Of a stretch of 7,470 bases of DNA, positions 5,919 to 7,470 are shown in pieces. The position numbers were made by a program, and so were the translations under genes. Under the pieces are notes generated by a model. That model had not been told where the DNA came from, did no database searches, and saw only the letters and a list, made by a program, of their open reading frames with translations. Each line of letters begins with the position of its first letter. Positions within the stretch are counted from its first letter, which is position 1. The stretch comes from Spirochaetaceae bacterium (GTDB lineage Bacteria > Spirochaetota > Spirochaetia > DSM-27196 > SLAA01): contig PXEI01000253.1 in the NCBI GenBank assembly GCA_003564775.1, positions 1 to 7,470 of the forward strand, written 5' to 3'.

Positions 5919-5950
5919 GGTGGATTCTGGCTATAAACCAAGAATCCACC
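5919..5950. terminator. Strong hairpin between convergent deacetylase and mgtE genes (possible bidirectional terminator)
   Basis: GGTGGATTCT (5919-5928) pairs perfectly with AGAATCCACC (5941-5950). Two further G-C pairs (5929-5930 with 5938-5939) lie beyond one bulged A, leaving a seven-base loop. The loop contains the mgtE stop codon, and the right arm is the last codons of mgtE. Neither strand has a following U-tract, so it is not a canonical intrinsic terminator. Position between converging genes still suggests a role in 3'-end formation or protection for both mRNAs. Confidence 0.5.
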
Positions 5951-7289
5951 GTGCATAGGAGAAATAGATCACCAGTCCAACCGCATCGGCAATTGAGGTA
6001 ATCAGTGGCCCGCTGGCGATAGCTGGGTCAAGTTTCAGCCTGGTGAGTACAAACGGCATGAGCATACCAATGAGGTTTGTCATGATGAGCATGGTGCCCA
6101 TAGTCATGAAAACAACAAGGCCAATGGCTGGCCCGCCTCGAAAAACGCCAAGAACTGCACCAAGCGCACCGAGCGCCAGACCTATTGCAGCACCAATGAG
6201 AAGCTCCTTCATGAAGACACGGCCCCACTGACTCAAGCGAATGTCCCCGGTGCTTATGGAACGAATCATGAGAGTCGCCGACTGTGAGCCTGTGTTACCA
6301 CCGGTGTCGATAATGAGCGGAATAAAGAATGCCAAGGTTACGTATGCTGCCAAGGTCTCCTCAAAAGCAGAAATAACTCCCGAACTAATGAGGTTAACAA
6401 AGACCAGGATTGACAGCCATCCAATTCGGCTGCGAAACAACCGCGCGGGACTGAGCTCCCAGTAGCTCCCTTTGAGCGGTGCGATAGCAGCACTGCGGTG
6501 GAAGTCCTCGGTTGCTTCCTGTTCTGCCACCTCAAACACGTCGTCAAAGGTTACAATTCCCAAGAGCACGCCACCCGAGTCGACCACCGGTAAGGCAATG
6601 CGATCGTATCGTTGCATAACACGTACCGCTTCCTCGCGGTCTTCATACGCAGAAATACTGACAACCGTGTCGTCCATGATACTCTCTACGGTTTCGTGGA
6701 TCTCGGTCAGAATGAAACGCCGCAGAGGCAGGGCGTCCAGTAGCTTACCGGACTTGTCTGTAACATACACGGTATTGACTGTCTCGCTTTCGTTTCCGTG
6801 GCGACGAATATGATCCAGGGCATCAGCCACACTCCAACTAGGGCGCACCGCGACATAGTCTGGCGTCATGAGACGCCCGATGCTTTCCTCCGGATAACCA
6901 AGAAGCTGCCTGGCTTCTTTGAGGTCGTCCGGACTGAGCAATGTTAAAAGACGCTGGGTAACCTGACCCGGTAGTTCTCCAAGGAGTACTGTACGATCGT
7001 CCGGTTCAAGTTCGGCAAGAATATGCCGAGTCTCTGCATCGGTAAGTTCAAACAGCAGGTTGTCGCTGGTTTCCGGATCAAGAAATGCGAAAATATCGAC
7101 CTTGAGGTCACGCGGCAACGCCCGGAAAAGAAGTACGCGATCAGTCTTGTCTATCTCCTTGATATAGTCTGCAAGCTCGGGAGCAACGATTTCGTATTCC
7201 GGCCACTCGATGTCGGGTGCTACGAGACGAGTCCAGTTCTTGTTTTCTATGCTTTCGCGGATGACATCGGGTAGAACGGTCTGTAGCAT
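5931..7289 (-). CDS. mgtE: Magnesium transporter MgtE
   Basis: MgtE is an inner-membrane homodimeric Mg2+ channel/transporter gated by cytoplasmic Mg2+ sensing. The 452-residue protein is full length: an N-terminal helical superhelix domain (about 35-135, with repeats of the LPRDLKVDIFAFLDPE type), two CBS domains (about 138-200, starting GRLMTPDYVAVRP, and 202-262), a connecting plug helix (about 263-285) and five membrane helices (about 286-452). Pore-region motifs are present: PLIIDTGGNTGSQS at 324-337 and DPAIASGPLITSIADAVGL at 421-439, where Asp435 appears to correspond to the ion-binding Asp432 of the Thermus enzyme. AAGGAG (7295-7300 on this strand) lies five bases before the ATG. It converges on the deacetylase gene and diverges from tRNA-Ser. 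The leader is at most 94 nt, too short for an M-box riboswitch, so control is probably at the protein level by the Mg2+-sensing domains. Confidence 0.97.
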   Translation of the reverse strand: MLQTVLPDVIRESIENKNWTRLVAPDIEWPEYEIVAPELADYIKEIDKTDRVLLFRALPRDLKVDIFAFLDPETSDNLLFELTDAETRHILAELEPDDRTVLLGELPGQVTQRLLTLLSPDDLKEARQLLGYPEESIGRLMTPDYVAVRPSWSVADALDHIRRHGNESETVNTVYVTDKSGKLLDALPLRRFILTEIHETVESIMDDTVVSISAYEDREEAVRVMQRYDRIALPVVDSGGVLLGIVTFDDVFEVAEQEATEDFHRSAAIAPLKGSYWELSPARLFRSRIGWLSILVFVNLISSGVISAFEETLAAYVTLAFFIPLIIDTGGNTGSQSATLMIRSISTGDIRLSQWGRVFMKELLIGAAIGLALGALGAVLGVFRGGPAIGLVVFMTMGTMLIMTNLIGMLMPFVLTRLKLDPAIASGPLITSIADAVGLVIYFSYARWILGL

Positions 7290-7323
7290 AAGCGCTCCTT
7301 GGGCTTTGTGTCTGCAAGGTACA

Positions 7324-7352
7324 ATCTTACCGTCATCATTGACAAATGACTA
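7324..7352 (-). promoter_or_regulatory. Possible promoter for mgtE
   Basis: On the minus strand, TAGTCA (7347-7352, 4/6) and TAAGAT (7324-7329, 4/6) are spaced by 17 bp, giving a start near 7317 and a leader of about 28 nt. Both boxes are mediocre. An alternative -35, TTGTCA at 7340-7345, lacks a good -10. Confidence 0.3.
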
Positions 7353-7367
7353 CCGTATGGCTATAGT
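7339..7367 (+). promoter_or_regulatory. Strong predicted sigma70 promoter for tRNA-Ser
   Basis: A perfect TTGACA (7339-7344) and TATAGT (7362-7367, 5/6) are spaced by exactly 17 bp. Transcription should start near 7374, about ten bases before the mature tRNA 5' end, so RNase P would remove a short leader. It overlaps the possible mgtE promoter on the other strand. Confidence 0.7.
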
Positions 7368-7383
7368 GAACCCTCATTGAAAC

Positions 7384-7468
7384 GGAGAGGTGTCCGAGTG
7401 GTTGAAGGAGGCGGTCTTGAAAACCGTTGAGCCGCAAGGTTCCGTGGGTTCGAATCCCACTCTCTCCG
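7384..7468 (+). tRNA. tRNA-Ser (anticodon UGA)
   Basis: The gene folds as a class II tRNA. The acceptor stem is GGAGAGG (7384-7390) with TCTCTCC (7461-7467), the last pair a G-U wobble. The D stem is TCC (7393-7395) with GGA (7407-7409). The anticodon stem is GCGGT (7411-7415) with ACCGT (7423-7427), enclosing loop CTTGAAA with anticodon TGA at 7418-7420. The long variable arm is GAGCC (7429-7433) with GGTTC (7438-7442) and loop GCAA, and the T arm is GTGGG (7444-7448), TTCGAAT, CCCAC. The discriminator is G7468, as expected for serine tRNAs, and the long variable arm is a seryl-tRNA synthetase identity element. It reads UCA and probably other UCN codons. The bases after the discriminator are TC, so the CCA end is not encoded and must be added by the CCA-adding enzyme. 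Confidence 0.97.
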
Positions 7469-7470
7469 TC

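Noticed and set aside
7290..7383. Mg2+-sensing riboswitch upstream of mgtE
   Set aside because: The gap is only 94 bp and must also contain the tRNA promoter; an M-box is considerably longer and no matching structure is visible.
7384..7468. tRNA gene as an integration site for a mobile element
   Set aside because: The window ends two bases after the tRNA, so no integrase or repeat of the tRNA 3' end can be seen.

Overview
The window is 7,470 bp of compact bacterial chromosome of moderate GC, judged by eye. It holds seven protein genes, one cut by the left edge, and one tRNA gene; no intergenic gap reaches 300 bp. The combination of a CmpB-like membrane protein beside parA-parB, a LysM membrane protein coupled to an HDAC-family deacetylase, and MgtE suggests a free-living spirochaete (Spirochaetota). 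This is a low-to-moderate confidence inference from gene content and style. No insertion sequence, phage gene, CRISPR array or other sign of recent transfer was seen.

Layout. At 1-211 (minus) is the N-terminus of a lipoprotein solute-binding protein of an amino-acid-type ABC transporter. Diverging from it is a probable three-gene plus-strand cluster. It starts with a CmpB-family (PF06541) membrane protein carrying a C-terminal region that looks like a decayed HD phosphohydrolase domain (323-1561). parA (1601-2356) and parB (2349-3356) follow, overlapping by 8 bp. A convergent 3-methyladenine DNA glycosylase gene (3296-3988, minus) overlaps the 3' end of parB by 61 bp. Diverging from it is a second plus-strand pair: a LysM membrane protein (4078-4899) and a histone-deacetylase-superfamily hydrolase (4899-5912) whose start codon shares one base with the preceding stop. 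A magnesium transporter gene mgtE (5931-7289, minus) converges on this pair across an 18-bp gap containing one arm of a strong hairpin. A tRNA-Ser(UGA) gene (7384-7468, plus) diverges from mgtE.

How the genes relate. ParA and ParB form the chromosome segregation module, and the upstream membrane protein may be co-transcribed with them. The LysM and deacetylase proteins are almost certainly made from one mRNA. The remaining genes are independent housekeeping functions: base-excision repair, Mg2+ uptake, amino-acid uptake and serine tRNA. Each of the three divergent intergenic regions contains sigma70-like promoter pairs that overlap on opposite strands. parA has its own near-consensus promoter placing the start codon about 8 nt from the predicted transcription start, with no Shine-Dalgarno sequence.

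I see no clearly undescribed multi-gene system. The items most worth checking are the CmpB/degenerate-HD fusion next to parAB, the near-leaderless parA transcript, the unassigned C-terminal domain of the LysM protein with its deacetylase partner, and the overlapping promoters.
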